Assembly (NCBI GenBank): GCA_934320845.1
Contig: CAKRFU010000029.1
Span: 1 to 30,158, forward strand
Reading direction: 5' to 3'
Source: an uncultured Lachnospiraceae bacterium
GTDB taxonomy: Bacteria > Bacillota > Clostridia > Lachnospirales > Lachnospiraceae
Length of the DNA: 30,158 nucleotides
Shown: piece by piece, positions 1 to 8,509 of the stretch
How positions within the stretch are numbered: position 1 is the stretch's first letter
Layout: every line of letters starts with the position of its first letter
Translations under genes and position numbers: made by a program
Notes under the pieces: generated by a model
Database searches by the model: none
What the model saw: the letters and a program-made list of their open reading frames with translations, nothing else
What the model was told of the DNA's origin: nothing

Positions 1-491
1 TTTGATAAAGGCTCATCCATAAGGAATACCTTAGGATTACGAACGATTGCACGACCCATGGCAACACGCTGTCTCTGACCACCTGATAAAGCCTTTGGTT
101 TACGATCTAAAAGATGCTCAATATCAAGAATCTTTGCTGCTTCGTGAACAAGCTTGTCAATCTTCTCCTTTGGAGTTTTTCTAAGTTTAAGACCAAATGC
201 CATATTGTCATAAACTGACATATGAGGGTAAAGAGCATAGTTCTGGAATACCATTGCGATATCTCTGTCTTTTGGCTCTACATCATTTACAAGAGTATTT
301 CCAATCCATAACTCACCTGAAGAAATTTCCTCAAGACCTGCAATCATACGAAGTGTTGTAGATTTACCACAACCAGAAGGTCCTACAAATATGATGAACT
401 CTTTGTCTGCGATATCAAGATTGAAATTTTTAACTGCCTGGAATCCGTTTGGATATGTTTTACAAATGTTTTTTAAAGATAAACTTGCCAT
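1..491 (-). CDS. ugpC: Sugar ABC transporter ATP-binding protein, UgpC/MsmK type (3' end beyond window)
   Basis: This is the ATPase that powers sugar-uptake ABC importers (CUT1 type), acting as a dimer on the cytoplasmic side of two permeases. About 163 N-terminal residues are inside the window; the gene runs off the left edge. It starts [16 protein letters not shown] and carries Walker [10 protein letters not shown], a Q-loop in [12 protein letters not shown], the signature [14 protein letters not shown] and Walker B VFLMDEP. The start is the ATG at 491, with AGGAGG about 9 bases upstream. The gene stands behind a 327-base non-coding leader with no permease beside it. That fits the shared MsmK-like ATPases of Firmicutes that serve several sugar importers, which is inference. 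The C-terminal regulatory domain that would separate UgpC/MsmK from MalK is outside the window. Confidence 0.93.
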   Translation of the reverse strand, partial: MASLSLKNICKTYPNGFQAVKNFNLDIADKEFIIFVGPSGCGKSTTLRMIAGLEEISSGELWIGNTLVNDVEPKDRDIAMVFQNYALYPHMSVYDNMAFGLKLRKTPKEKIDKLVHEAAKILDIEHLLDRKPKALSGGQRQRVAMGRAIVRNPKVFLMDEPLS

Positions 492-788
492 TATATGTTT
501 CCTCCTAAATTTTATACAATTCGTTTAAGCTGAATATGAAGCAGTCATTTGATATGATAAAATCATCAAATAATTTGCAATCATATTATATAGTGTGATT
601 TGCCTGTCACATCTTTGATGCTTGTATAATACACTATCTTGAAATATTTTACCATAGGATAAATAGCCAAATAAATTTTTGACTTTTTGTGCAAAGAGTA
701 TATAAATAAGACTTATTATATTTTTTTTGCCGTTTTATTATTAAATGTTACAATTTTTATACTCTCAAACTGTCTGTTTTAACCAAAT

Positions 789-817
789 ATGATATTGTCT
801 TTGGTAAAAATAGTCAA
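789..817 (-). promoter_or_regulatory. Candidate sigma-A promoter for the ABC ATPase; long leader 492-788
   Basis: On the minus strand there is TTGACT, a 17-base spacer, then TATCAT, pointing at the ATPase gene about 290 bases downstream. A second possible -10 (TATAAT) lies near 588-593. The stretch 492-818 holds no ORF of note and no riboswitch I recognise. It is very AT-rich and could hold several start sites. Confidence 0.4.
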
Positions 818-818
818 A

Positions 819-1553
819 TTATTCATCATTTTTTGTATTATATATGTCAATTCTTTTTCTGAAAAATCTCGCCTTAAAAAATTTTTGTGGTATTCTCTCC
901 ACTGCAACCTTTTCATATATGCCGGCTAACCCGATTTTTCTTATCCATTCCGGAATCTTTTTTTCCTCTGCCATTATAATTTGTGAAACTCCACCAATAG
1001 CAACACATAACTTTGAATTTAACAAATTTGCATGCTCCATAATCCAGCTTTCCTGAATACCTATTTTTAAATCCACAAGTAAAATATCAGGAATACAGCT
1101 GTTTATCTCATTTACCATTGCTGCATCCTCTACTTCCTCGCTATATATACACGAACCAATAACACGAAGTTCAGGCTGATTTTTTTTGCAGTAATTTCTG
1201 AGATTTTCTACATTCCTGCTGCTGTCTGCCACTATATATATGGTTCTGTCCTGCTTTTGAAGATTTTCAAGCATAATTCCAAAGCTTTTACAACTCACAA
1301 CCATACCGGCATCCTTTAAAATATCTATTTTATAATTTGTCAGAAGAGCTTCCTCTCCCGGCAGAAAAAGCTCCGCCCTGTCTACAAGTTCATGATATTT
1401 TTCATTTTCTGCAGCTCTGTTAAGAATATCAGCGGACGCAAAAAATATTACATCCAGCTTATCATCATTAAGATATGTATTTATTTTTTCTATAAAAACA
1501 TCATTGCTGAGCATGTCAATTTCAATACCCATAACATTTACAACTGATTGCAT
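819..1553 (-). CDS. WecG/TagA/CpsF-family glycosyltransferase-like protein, probably non-catalytic
   Basis: The overall pattern is that of the GT26 family, which adds N-acetylmannosaminuronic acid or N-acetylmannosamine to a lipid-linked sugar in cell-wall polymer synthesis. Family landmarks are GIEID near the N-terminus, the mid-protein IYIVADSS (the usual 'LLGA' strand), DLKIGIQESWI (usual GxPKQExW) and IPEWIRKIGLAGIYE (usual RAPxxxxxxGLEWLYR). The longest frame opens at a TTG at 1616 with no ribosome site. The ATG at 1553 has AGGAAAGG about 11 bases upstream and gives 244 residues, the family's normal size, so I chose it. The usual catalytic PDG motif reads LPGEE and the usual TPN reads ASA, so the catalytic Asp and Thr appear absent. 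It lies downstream of the LCP-like gene on the same strand, separated by a terminator hairpin. Confidence 0.7.
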   Translation of the reverse strand: MQSVVNVMGIEIDMLSNDVFIEKINTYLNDDKLDVIFFASADILNRAAENEKYHELVDRAELFLPGEEALLTNYKIDILKDAGMVVSCKSFGIMLENLQKQDRTIYIVADSSRNVENLRNYCKKNQPELRVIGSCIYSEEVEDAAMVNEINSCIPDILLVDLKIGIQESWIMEHANLLNSKLCVAIGGVSQIIMAEEKKIPEWIRKIGLAGIYEKVAVERIPQKFFKARFFRKRIDIYNTKNDE

Positions 1554-1620
1554 AATATACCATGCCTTTCCTAAATGCCCGCTTGCATATTCAGCTTTAT
1601 ACACTGTTTTATACAATAAA

Positions 1621-1659
1621 GTTAAAAATGCACGTCATCAAATCTGTGGCGTGCATTTT
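1621..1659 (-). terminator. Rho-independent terminator after the LCP-like gene
   Basis: Arms AAAATGCACG (1625-1634) and CGTGCATTTT (1650-1659) pair perfectly over 10 bp, followed on the minus strand by a short U-run. It sits directly between the LCP-like stop (1677) and the next minus-strand gene. Confidence 0.75.
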
Positions 1660-1676
1660 AAATTTGCTATTATTTA

Positions 1677-2870
1677 TCAATTATTAGCATCAGCTGTTCC
1701 TATGATAATCTTTATATCATATCCTGTTTCAACTGTACCTGTTTCAACAACAGGATTGCTAAAATACTTTACCAAATCTTTGCCGGCACCGTCTTCCTTT
1801 ACAATAATCTTTGTCTGAGTCAGTGTAGCAGCTGTGTAATCACCTATTTTCTTTACTGTATATCCTGCATTTGTAAGCTTAGTTTTCGCAGCCGATGCAA
1901 GACCTCCTATCTGACTTCCATTTAATACAATTATACTCTTTCCTTTTGATGATTTTGTCGAAGTTTTTGCAACTTTCTCAAATGTCTGTGCCTGAGTATA
2001 TGTTGTATCGTTATTTACAAGGTTATTTATAAATGATTTTGATGCTTTTGTATCTACTTCAAATATTTTATCAGTATATTTTCCAGGTATTCCCCAATAA
2101 TGGAACAAATCAGGATCCTGTTTTTCGTAACATTCCACATAGCCAATTTTATTATAAACAGTAAGATTTGAATCAACTCTCTCATACTGCTGTTTTATAA
2201 ATTCGGCTATTTTGTTCTGATCCCCCTTTATATCCTTAAGCTGCTTTACATAACTGTCACTCGCAACATTTATTTTTTCTGTAACCGTAACAGATTTTTC
2301 ACTACCTGACTCTGCAAGTGATAATGGTTTAAATTTAACATTTATGTTTCTTCTTGAGTAATGGCTAAGGTATGTTTCCTGGTCTAATACCGTGTAATAA
2401 CTTATCTTCACACCAAGCATTTTCTCTATAATAAGTTCGCCATAACCATATGCATCCTCGTCAGTCTGAAAATACTGCTTAAGTCTTCCTATTCTTACAA
2501 TCTGAGGTATCTCCTGATTAACCGTGCTGAGTCTCTGATACATCTCAGTAGGAATTGTATAGTCTGTTCCTATAGGAATAGTTATATAATCCATATTGTT
2601 TGTTTTGGTGTTGCAGATTTCAAGAATAAGATGTGATATCTTATTGTCATTGCTTACATATATAAGATTTTTTGAAATTTCATCTGTCTGTGCTTCCTCA
2701 ATAATGTCTTTGATTTCATTTGAAGATGTTCCTACATTTTCCGAATTGTTTGAGAGAACCATATATGAAATTTTGTAACTTGCAAAGCCTACTGCAATTA
2801 TTATCAATATTCCCAATATTGATTTCAATAAGCTCAGGGCAAATACCTTCGCTATACTCTTCTTTTTCAT
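1677..2870 (-). CDS. LytR-CpsA-Psr-like membrane protein with LytR_C domain
   Basis: LCP proteins attach teichoic acids and capsules to peptidoglycan outside the membrane. This 397-residue protein has a basic cytoplasmic N-terminus (MKKKSIAKVF), one membrane helix at about 14-36, and a divergent LCP-like region at about 60-190. After a linker it ends in a LytR_C-type domain at about 310-395, starting GKSIIVLNGSQIGGLA, with the typical TKLTNAGYTVKKIG and a closing strand IKIIIGTADANN. In canonical LCP domains an Asp and Arg cluster binds the pyrophosphate. The corresponding stretch (TIPIGTDYTIP where SIPRDTYVxIP is usual) lacks the Arg, and no RSDT-like motif is seen. The domain may therefore be non-catalytic. 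The gene is monocistronic or leads into the WecG-like gene by readthrough of the terminator at 1621-1659. AAAGG precedes the ATG. Confidence 0.75.
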   Translation of the reverse strand: MKKKSIAKVFALSLLKSILGILIIIAVGFASYKISYMVLSNNSENVGTSSNEIKDIIEEAQTDEISKNLIYVSNDNKISHLILEICNTKTNNMDYITIPIGTDYTIPTEMYQRLSTVNQEIPQIVRIGRLKQYFQTDEDAYGYGELIIEKMLGVKISYYTVLDQETYLSHYSRRNINVKFKPLSLAESGSEKSVTVTEKINVASDSYVKQLKDIKGDQNKIAEFIKQQYERVDSNLTVYNKIGYVECYEKQDPDLFHYWGIPGKYTDKIFEVDTKASKSFINNLVNNDTTYTQAQTFEKVAKTSTKSSKGKSIIVLNGSQIGGLASAAKTKLTNAGYTVKKIGDYTAATLTQTKIIVKEDGAGKDLVKYFSNPVVETGTVETGYDIKIIIGTADANN

Positions 2871-3142
2871 GATTGTACCTTTCTAATCTTATTTCTTTTT
2901 GTATAACACTAAAAAAACATATGAAGTATTATAACAAAAAAAAATTTCTATGTAAAGCAAAACCCCTATGAGCATAACTTTTTTAAATAAATTGTAATAT
3001 TTTATTCACCGAATTATAAAGCTGCCAGAAGCAATATATTTCAATGCAACTAACACAAAGCTGCATGATTATGGTATATTTATAACATATACAGATAAAG
3101 ATTCTTACTTTTAATACAATATTGAAATGAGGTTATAAGTCT

Positions 3143-3871
3143 ATGAATAAAACAGTTGTTGTAACAGGTGCTTCACGTGGAATCGGCCGCGCCGTTTCTA
3201 TTTACTATGCACAGAACGGGTTCAATGTATGTATATGCTGCCGCAAAAATTCAGAAATGCTTGAACAAGTCAGACAGGAGATTTTAAATTATGGTGTCGA
3301 ATGCATCACTTTTACAGGAAATATAGGAAATTATCATGAATGTGAGAAATTTTTTAAAATGATTTCACAATCCTATTCTAAAATTGATGTTCTTGTAAAC
3401 AATGCCGGCATCTCGCATATAGGTCTTTTGCAGGATATGTCTCCTGACGAATGGCACAATATTGTCGAAGCAAACCTTACTTCCGTATTTAACTGCTGCA
3501 AACTTGCAATTCCTGTAATGCTAAACAGGCATGCCGGAAAAATCGTAAACATATCATCCGTTTGGGGATGTGTCGGTGCTTCAACCGAAGTTGCATACTC
3601 GGCGACAAAGGGAGGTATAAACTCCTTCACAAAAGCTCTTGCCAAAGAACTCGCTCCCAGCAATATACAGGTAAATGCGATTGCATGTGGTATAATAGAT
3701 ACGGATATGAACGGCTTTTTAAATGACGACGAATTGCAAAGCGTATTGGATGAAGTTCCAGCCGGACGCATAGGAAAACCGGAAGATGTCGCAAAACTTG
3801 CCTTCGATATTACAAATACAAGTGATTATCTGACGGGACAGGTTATAAAACTTGACGGCGGCTGGATATAG
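3143..3871 (+). CDS. Short-chain dehydrogenase/reductase, FabG-like
   Basis: A classical SDR of 242 residues using NAD(P)H on a carbonyl or hydroxyl substrate. It shows the nucleotide-binding TGASRGIG (residues 8-15), NNAGIS, the catalytic Ser in KIVNISS, the active-site YSATK pair, and the C-terminal LTGQVIKLDGGW ending shared with 3-oxoacyl-ACP reductases. CRK after the second strand is compatible with NADPH preference. It stands alone, divergent from the LCP-like gene and convergent with the next gene, away from any fatty-acid synthesis genes. An accessory reductase is thus as likely as the housekeeping FabG. The start has TGAGGT upstream. A terminator follows at 3908. Confidence 0.88.
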   Translation: MNKTVVVTGASRGIGRAVSIYYAQNGFNVCICCRKNSEMLEQVRQEILNYGVECITFTGNIGNYHECEKFFKMISQSYSKIDVLVNNAGISHIGLLQDMSPDEWHNIVEANLTSVFNCCKLAIPVMLNRHAGKIVNISSVWGCVGASTEVAYSATKGGINSFTKALAKELAPSNIQVNAIACGIIDTDMNGFLNDDELQSVLDEVPAGRIGKPEDVAKLAFDITNTSDYLTGQVIKLDGGWI

Positions 3872-3907
3872 CACCAACATCTTATCAAATCAAAAACTAT
3901 TTTACAC

Positions 3908-3945
3908 AAAAAAGGATTCCTCAAAACCAAATCGGAATCCTTTTT
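3908..3945. terminator. Bidirectional terminator between convergent genes
   Basis: AAAAAGGATTCC pairs with GGAATCCTTTTT across a 13-base loop. There is an A-run on one side and a T-run on the other, so it can end both the plus-strand dehydrogenase and the minus-strand 778-residue gene. Confidence 0.85.
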
Positions 3946-3967
3946 ATATGTCATTTTATTATTAAAT

Positions 3968-6304
3968 CTACATTTCAACGTAAAAATCTCTTGTTTTCAC
4001 TATTTCCTGTGGTACATCTACCTTGTCTTTATCCCAGACTCTGAACTTAAGGTCATACTCCTTGGTCTTTTTGCCTATCTCCCTGTTAAATCTTGCCATG
4101 GCATCCCTGAACAATGGCTGGTCTGCAATCGAATCTCTTATATCCTTTGCAAACGGACAGTATGTAGCCATAATTTCACGGACAGGTTTGCTGAGCAAAA
4201 GCCCTCCATGTGCCTCATGCTTAATCCAGTTTTCATAGTCAATAACAAAAACTTCTCTTGTATTGTTTCTGCATTTTTGTATCTGCATTTTGAGCTTGTC
4301 CTTCTTATCTTCAGACAATTCTCTGTTTTTTCTGTAAAACTGGACAAAATCACTATATTCACTTGTAAGAGATTTAACCTGGATGTTATTCCATGATGTT
4401 CCTTGAATGGTTCTGCAAAGTTCCCATCTGAATCTTCCAAATAATTTAACCATAGCAGCATCAATATCTGTATCAAGAAATACAGGGAGCAAAAATCTTC
4501 CTTTTGAATTTCTTCTTCTTCCACTAATCTCCTGCCACATAATTGGATTGCTGCCCGATATAGGAAATACTATAAAATCTGGAAAAACCTCTTCCATAAT
4601 ATATTCCTTCTTTATATGTTCACCGTCACCTGTATAAAGGCTTTCTCTATAAAATGCAGAATAATCAATCTGAAGAAGTCTATGCACAGCTGCATTTATT
4701 CTGTCACCCGACATATATGTCTTTAAGAGTGATGCCGCACATCCATCTGTGAATAAAAATGGAACAAATGCTGACACCTGACCACATATAATGCGATGAT
4801 TTGCCCTAAACATATTGTCAATTTCAAATTCAAACTTTGCATTTCTATCATTTTTAAGTTTGTTTATCTGCTCATCGTTAAGCGCCCCTGTTCTTTTCTG
4901 GTCTCTTAGACTCTCCGCATAATCAAGGTCAAACTCACTTTTTGATGGCTCTTTTCTTCCTTCTATTATCTCAGTAAGCCACTGTTTCATATCATATACT
5001 GCACATGTCGCTCCATTGGTATCATGTCTTTCAATTGACAACAGCTGCTCGAGCAAGTCACTATTTAAAAGTTTTTCACTCAAAAATCCATATCTCAGGA
5101 ATAAATCTATAATAAGAGGTGTTTCTTCTTTTGATTTATAATCTTTTAAAAATACTTTCTTGTAAATCTTATAGTATATCTTTGCTATGCTTCTTCTTAA
5201 AGTTCTCACATCATCATCTGTTGAAAATTTATCTTTTAATCTTATAAAATCAGAAATATACCCGTCAAATTGACCTGCTTCCTCTGAATCAATTTCTGAA
5301 TAGTCAAGAATATACGACAATGCACCGTTAAGCTCACTGATATCATGATATTCTCCCTCAGTTAATGCAAGATCACCACTTTCTTCACTTCTCGCTGACC
5401 CTTCGCCATTTAAAAGATTGCAATATGCATCTTCCATAAATTCATGATCAATCTCAAGGTCTACGCCTGCCTTATCAATCAAAAGATTTTCCAGATTGTT
5501 GGTGTAATCTATAATATCGTCAAACAACGACATTGCACCAGACGATTCTCCACCAACATGCTGAAGCGTATTGGTAAACTGAAACACCTGCATGTAAAGG
5601 CTTCTGTCATCTATTATGAGCGGTTTTGACAGTTCTTTAAGGTACTCTGTTCCTCTCTCACACTCACCCATAAGAGTATTTATAATGCCAACCTGCTCTA
5701 AGACATGATAAACCGATATTGCTGAACTTGCACCAAAATATGCTTTCTGTATCTCCGGTGCCACCTCACAACACGCCCTGTAATACATTACTTTATCAAT
5801 ATCAACGGCTGTTCCGTGTTCATATTCAGATATTTCATCTATGGCCCTCAAACTATCTGCTTTTATTCCTGCTTCTTTTGCCATTTCAACATATCTTTCT
5901 CTTCCAGAAAGCAAAAATTCATATATTTTATCTGATAATTCAGTAATACTGTTATATATTATTGAGAGTTCACGAATCAGTCTGCTAAATGATGCTACCA
6001 TAAGACCAGCGTAATCTTTGTTTGCCTTAATAAGACTTCTTATTGCCTGAGTAAGACGCATTTTAGGAAATGCATACACCAACGCATTTGTCTCGGCAGT
6101 GTATGTAACATTGTATGTTTCACTTTTCAAATCACACAATCCTATAAAATTTCCTGAACCTACTACTATATTTACTCCCTCTTTACTAATACGTATGCGT
6201 CCTTTTACAACCAGGCTGACTGACGATATATCGTCACCTTTTTCATATATTATAGTATCTTTTATTATCTGATTTACGCTGTTTAGCTTTAATTCCGCTT
6301 TCAA
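3968..6304 (-). CDS. Large protein with N-terminal cyclic-nucleotide-binding-like domain, function unknown
   Basis: Residues 1 to about 110 resemble the cNMP-binding jelly roll of Crp/Fnr and kinase regulators: IIYEKGDDISSVSLVVKGRIRIS, then VGSGNFIGLCDL, then a strand ending in VYAFPK. The usual phosphate-binding cassette RSA/T is not evident, so the ligand may differ or be absent. The remaining 670 residues look mostly alpha-helical and acidic, with no DNA-binding HTH and no membrane helix, and I do not recognise them. The longest frame opens at TTG 6328. GGGAGG sits only upstream of a second TTG at 6304, seven bases away, so I take that as the start (778 residues). It is monocistronic, convergent with the dehydrogenase, and preceded by the SRP RNA terminator. 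Confidence 0.75.
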   Translation of the reverse strand: MKAELKLNSVNQIIKDTIIYEKGDDISSVSLVVKGRIRISKEGVNIVVGSGNFIGLCDLKSETYNVTYTAETNALVYAFPKMRLTQAIRSLIKANKDYAGLMVASFSRLIRELSIIYNSITELSDKIYEFLLSGRERYVEMAKEAGIKADSLRAIDEISEYEHGTAVDIDKVMYYRACCEVAPEIQKAYFGASSAISVYHVLEQVGIINTLMGECERGTEYLKELSKPLIIDDRSLYMQVFQFTNTLQHVGGESSGAMSLFDDIIDYTNNLENLLIDKAGVDLEIDHEFMEDAYCNLLNGEGSARSEESGDLALTEGEYHDISELNGALSYILDYSEIDSEEAGQFDGYISDFIRLKDKFSTDDDVRTLRRSIAKIYYKIYKKVFLKDYKSKEETPLIIDLFLRYGFLSEKLLNSDLLEQLLSIERHDTNGATCAVYDMKQWLTEIIEGRKEPSKSEFDLDYAESLRDQKRTGALNDEQINKLKNDRNAKFEFEIDNMFRANHRIICGQVSAFVPFLFTDGCAASLLKTYMSGDRINAAVHRLLQIDYSAFYRESLYTGDGEHIKKEYIMEEVFPDFIVFPISGSNPIMWQEISGRRRNSKGRFLLPVFLDTDIDAAMVKLFGRFRWELCRTIQGTSWNNIQVKSLTSEYSDFVQFYRKNRELSEDKKDKLKMQIQKCRNNTREVFVIDYENWIKHEAHGGLLLSKPVREIMATYCPFAKDIRDSIADQPLFRDAMARFNREIGKKTKEYDLKFRVWDKDKVDVPQEIVKTRDFYVEM

Positions 6305-6423
6305 TGCCTTTCCTCCCTTTTCCTTCAATCCACATATCCCACACCTAAAATTCTATTCCATACCTATTTATTATACAATACTAATGGCTCTATCGTCAAT
6401 TTAGTAAATGAATAAAATAGAAC

Positions 6424-6451
6424 AAAAAAAGGCAAAAAAAGACAAGGCTCT
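6424..6451 (-). terminator. Terminator of the SRP RNA gene
   Basis: On the minus strand ACAAGGC, a 5-base loop and GCCTTGT form a 7-bp stem followed by a run of seven U. It lies about 25 bases beyond the predicted RNA 3' end. Confidence 0.8.
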
Positions 6452-6476
6452 ATGCCTTGTTCAAATATATATAAAT

Positions 6477-6742
6477 CCGTGCGTCCTGCGTTGAAAATAT
6501 CAGTGTGACCGTTACCTCAGCAGTTAACTCGGCTCCGGCTACCTTACGGCACACGAAAATTCTCACTTAGTGCTGCTAGGTTCCCCTCCTGACACGGTTC
6601 ATGAGTTTCCATTGCGCAAGACCAAAACGTCAACGCCACTTACTAAGGGCAGCATCACAAATGACAAGCCCTAAACAGGACATCACCCCTGCTATAGCGG
6701 ATTGCAGGTTATAGGGCGCCGCTAATTCCCCGGCTAGCACGG
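6477..6742 (-). ncRNA. ffs: Signal recognition particle RNA, large bacterial (Alu-containing) type
   Basis: Read on the minus strand the RNA begins CCGUGCUAGCCGGGGA and ends GACGCACGG, the ends pairing as in Bacillus scRNA. The Alu-domain landmarks GCUAGCCGGGGAAUUAGCGG and CUGCAAUCCGCUAUAGCAGGG match the 6S-like large SRP RNAs of Firmicutes. Helix 8, the Ffh (SRP54) binding site, reads GUGUCAGG, a GGAA tetraloop stem and CUAGCAGCACUAAG, keeping the diagnostic internal-loop sequences. At about 266 nt it has the length of the Bacillus/Clostridium form. It scaffolds Ffh for co-translational membrane targeting. It lies just downstream of tRNA-Leu(AAG) on the same strand. Exact ends are estimates. 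Confidence 0.95.
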
Positions 6743-6800
6743 AAGCTTTTACAAAAGCAGATTGCTTTCATCACATTACTTTCCATAAATTCCTGATTAT

Positions 6801-6834
6801 TCAAAAATAAGGAAACCTTTTAAGATTTCCTTAT
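6801..6834 (-). terminator. Terminator-like hairpin between tRNA-Leu and SRP RNA
   Basis: ATAAGGAAA (6807-6815) and TTTCCTTAT (6826-6834) pair perfectly, followed on the minus strand by UUUUUGA. It would end the tRNA transcript or set the tRNA/SRP ratio by partial readthrough. No clear separate promoter for the SRP RNA was found in 6743-6800. Confidence 0.7.
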
Positions 6835-6845
6835 CCGATATGCAA

Positions 6846-6929
6846 TGCGGAAGAAGGGACTTGAACCCTCACGTCGTTGCCAACACTAGATCCTTAGTCT
6901 AGCCTGTCTGCCAATTCCAGCACTTCCGC
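6846..6929 (-). tRNA. tRNA-Leu (anticodon AAG)
   Basis: This is a class II tRNA with a long variable arm. The acceptor GCGGAAG pairs with CUUCCGC, and the anticodon stem CUAGA/UCUAG encloses CUAAGGA, giving anticodon AAG (codon CUU). The T-arm is GAGGG-UUCAAGU-CCCUU. The 3' CCA is not encoded. Confidence 0.95.
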
Positions 6930-6971
6930 TCTTTCCCGCTCACAACATTTTGTCTGTCACGAACAAGACAT

Positions 6972-7000
6972 ATACTATCAGTTTTTTTTCAGCTTGTCAA
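6972..7000 (-). promoter_or_regulatory. Strong sigma-A promoter for tRNA-Leu/SRP RNA
   Basis: On the minus strand there is TTGACA, a 17-base spacer, then TAGTAT, 40 bases before the tRNA. The -35 lies only 9 bases past the stop codon of the PAP2 gene, which has no terminator of its own here. Confidence 0.75.
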
Positions 7001-7009
7001 CAACTTTTT

Positions 7010-7558
7010 TTATTTTTCTTTAATTTGCATGTACTTTTGAAAAATTTTGCATGAGACAACACCACACAACAACCCTACTATAAACCCTCCGACAACATCA
7101 CTCGGATAGTGCACACACACATAAATTCTTGAAACTGCTATAAGAATTGCAATAATCAGTGCAACAACTCCTATCTTTCTTGTATTTTTATTTGCAATTG
7201 CCGGAACAACTGCCGCAAATGAACTTGCAGTATGACCTGACGGGAACGAATAATCTAACTGCGGCGGCACTATGCATCTTATATTTTCAAATGCATCATA
7301 TGGTCTTGTTCTCGCAATAACATTTTTTAATATACCGTTGCATACTATCAGATCAAGTATCAATGCCACCGCACACATAATTCCCACTTTCCTTGTGTCT
7401 GAATATATCAGCAGAACAAACGTAAATAATATCCAGATAAGTCCATAATTTCCGAGTGAAGTAAATACCCTTACAAGCCCGTTCAAAATCTCACTTCGCA
7501 GATTATCCTGCACATAATATAAAATATTCACATCAAGCTGTGTAATCCATGAAATCAT
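7010..7558 (-). CDS. PAP2-family membrane phosphatase
   Basis: This is an integral-membrane acid phosphatase of the undecaprenyl-pyrophosphate/phosphatidic-acid phosphatase type, about 182 residues with five or six membrane helices. All three family motifs are present: KNVIARTRP (KX6RP), PSGHTAS, and SRIYVCVHYPSDV (SRX5HX3D) with the catalytic His residues. BcrC-type recycling of the undecaprenyl carrier or a phospholipid phosphatase are both possible; the sequence alone does not decide. The longest frame opens with TTG at 7570, but that TTG overlaps the GGAG that serves the ATG at 7558, so the ATG is chosen. It follows the DUF6472-like gene by 46 bases and is probably co-transcribed with it. 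Confidence 0.9.
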   Translation of the reverse strand: MISWITQLDVNILYYVQDNLRSEILNGLVRVFTSLGNYGLIWILFTFVLLIYSDTRKVGIMCAVALILDLIVCNGILKNVIARTRPYDAFENIRCIVPPQLDYSFPSGHTASSFAAVVPAIANKNTRKIGVVALIIAILIAVSRIYVCVHYPSDVVGGFIVGLLCGVVSCKIFQKYMQIKEK

Positions 7559-7604
7559 ATTATTCTCCAATCTTTCGTTTCTATATACGCTTTTCTTTAT
7601 TCTT

Positions 7605-7778
7605 CTACATCTGTTTTCTGACTACTTTGTATTCATCACCGTTTCTATAGTAAGGACATGTCTCCCGCTTATTTGTCATAAATCTCACAAAATCGTCCTC
7701 ATCCATATTCACATCACATACATACTCCTCATATTCCTCATCGTATGTATAATTTGCACATGTATCACATTCAGACAT
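7605..7778 (-). CDS. Small Cys-containing protein, DUF6472-like
   Basis: A 57-residue ORF that starts MSECDTCANYTYDEEYEEYV and ends GDEYKVVRKQM, with AGGAGG seven bases upstream. Three positions hold Cys pairs or singles (CDTC, YVC, TCPYY), consistent with metal or Fe-S binding. The pattern CxxC, YDEEY, C, DEDD, CPYYR and DEYKVVRKQM is one I recall from a short conserved family of Lachnospiraceae annotated as DUF6472. No function is known. It is very acidic in the middle. It sits between spmB and the PAP2 gene on the same strand. Confidence 0.8.
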   Translation of the reverse strand: MSECDTCANYTYDEEYEEYVCDVNMDEDDFVRFMTNKRETCPYYRNGDEYKVVRKQM

Positions 7779-7868
7779 CGTTTTCCTCCTGAGTTACTTT
7801 TTTTGAAATATTATCTTAAAAATTCACTATTGATATTTATTTTTCCTATTTTTTGATTTTAACATAAA

Positions 7869-8405
7869 TCACATAAGATTTACAATAATTACACTCGCTA
7901 TCATTCCTGCTAAAGTACAAAAAAGTGCTCCGGGCAATGTCCAGCCTGTTTTTTCAAATGGTTTGTTCTTCTCAGTTGCCGTTGCCAGAAAATATACTGA
8001 AATCGTGTAAAAAATCGTTTCTGAACAGCTCATAAGTATTGAAGCCAGCATTCCCTCTTCTGAGTCTGTTCCAAATTTTTTAAAAATATCCAGCAATAAT
8101 CCCGTTGCTGCTGATGACGAAAACATTTTTACCAATGATAACGGTACAAGCTGTGCCGGAAATCCAATTACTGATAAAGGCTTTGACAGCAAATCACCTA
8201 TTATATCAAGTATTCCCGATGTTCTGAGTATTCCCACTGCCAAGAGCAGTCCTATAAGTGTAGGTAAAATTTCATATGTAACTTTGAATCCGTCTTTTGC
8301 CCCCTTTGTGAATGCTGCAAACATATCAATCTTTGTGCTGAGACCAAGAACGACTACCCCAAATATTACCATTGGTATGATAATATTAGACAAATAGTTT
8401 ATCAT
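7869..8405 (-). CDS. spmB: Spore maturation protein B (nucleoside-recognition domain)
   Basis: A 178-residue polytopic membrane protein with about five helices. It matches SpmB over its length: YEILPTLIGLLLAVGILRTSG, the PAQLVPLSLVKMFSSSAATG motif, a GTDSEEG loop and SCSETIFYTISVYF. In Bacillus SpmA and SpmB act in spore-core dehydration during maturation. SpmA normally precedes SpmB, but here the upstream gene is a divergent response regulator, so spmA must be elsewhere or absent. AGGAGG precedes the ATG. This gene is evidence that the host lineage has, or had, sporulation. Confidence 0.92.
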   Translation of the reverse strand: MINYLSNIIIPMVIFGVVVLGLSTKIDMFAAFTKGAKDGFKVTYEILPTLIGLLLAVGILRTSGILDIIGDLLSKPLSVIGFPAQLVPLSLVKMFSSSAATGLLLDIFKKFGTDSEEGMLASILMSCSETIFYTISVYFLATATEKNKPFEKTGWTLPGALFCTLAGMIASVIIVNLM

Positions 8406-8440
8406 AGCATGCTCCTCCTATGGAATGTCTGATTATTCCA

Positions 8441-8469
8441 TTGCAAAAATCTAATTTCTTATGTATAAT
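8441..8469 (+). promoter_or_regulatory. Sigma-A promoter of the YesN-type response regulator
   Basis: TTGCAA, a 17-base spacer and TATAAT lie about 40 bases before the start, followed by AAGGAGGT as ribosome site. Confidence 0.75.
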
Positions 8470-8509
8470 AAATACTTGATAAATTACACTTTTATGATAA
8501 GGAGGTCCC

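Noticed and set aside
1614..1616. TTG at 1616 as start of the WecG-like gene
   Set aside because: There is no ribosome site, and the added 21 residues are outside the family's usual N-terminus.
4138..4524. Minus-strand 128-residue ORF within the 778-residue gene
   Set aside because: It overlaps the long gene in another frame, has no ribosome site and low-quality composition.
6477..6742. rRNA or 6S RNA fragment
   Set aside because: The Alu-domain landmarks and the helix 8 GGAA loop identify it as large SRP RNA.
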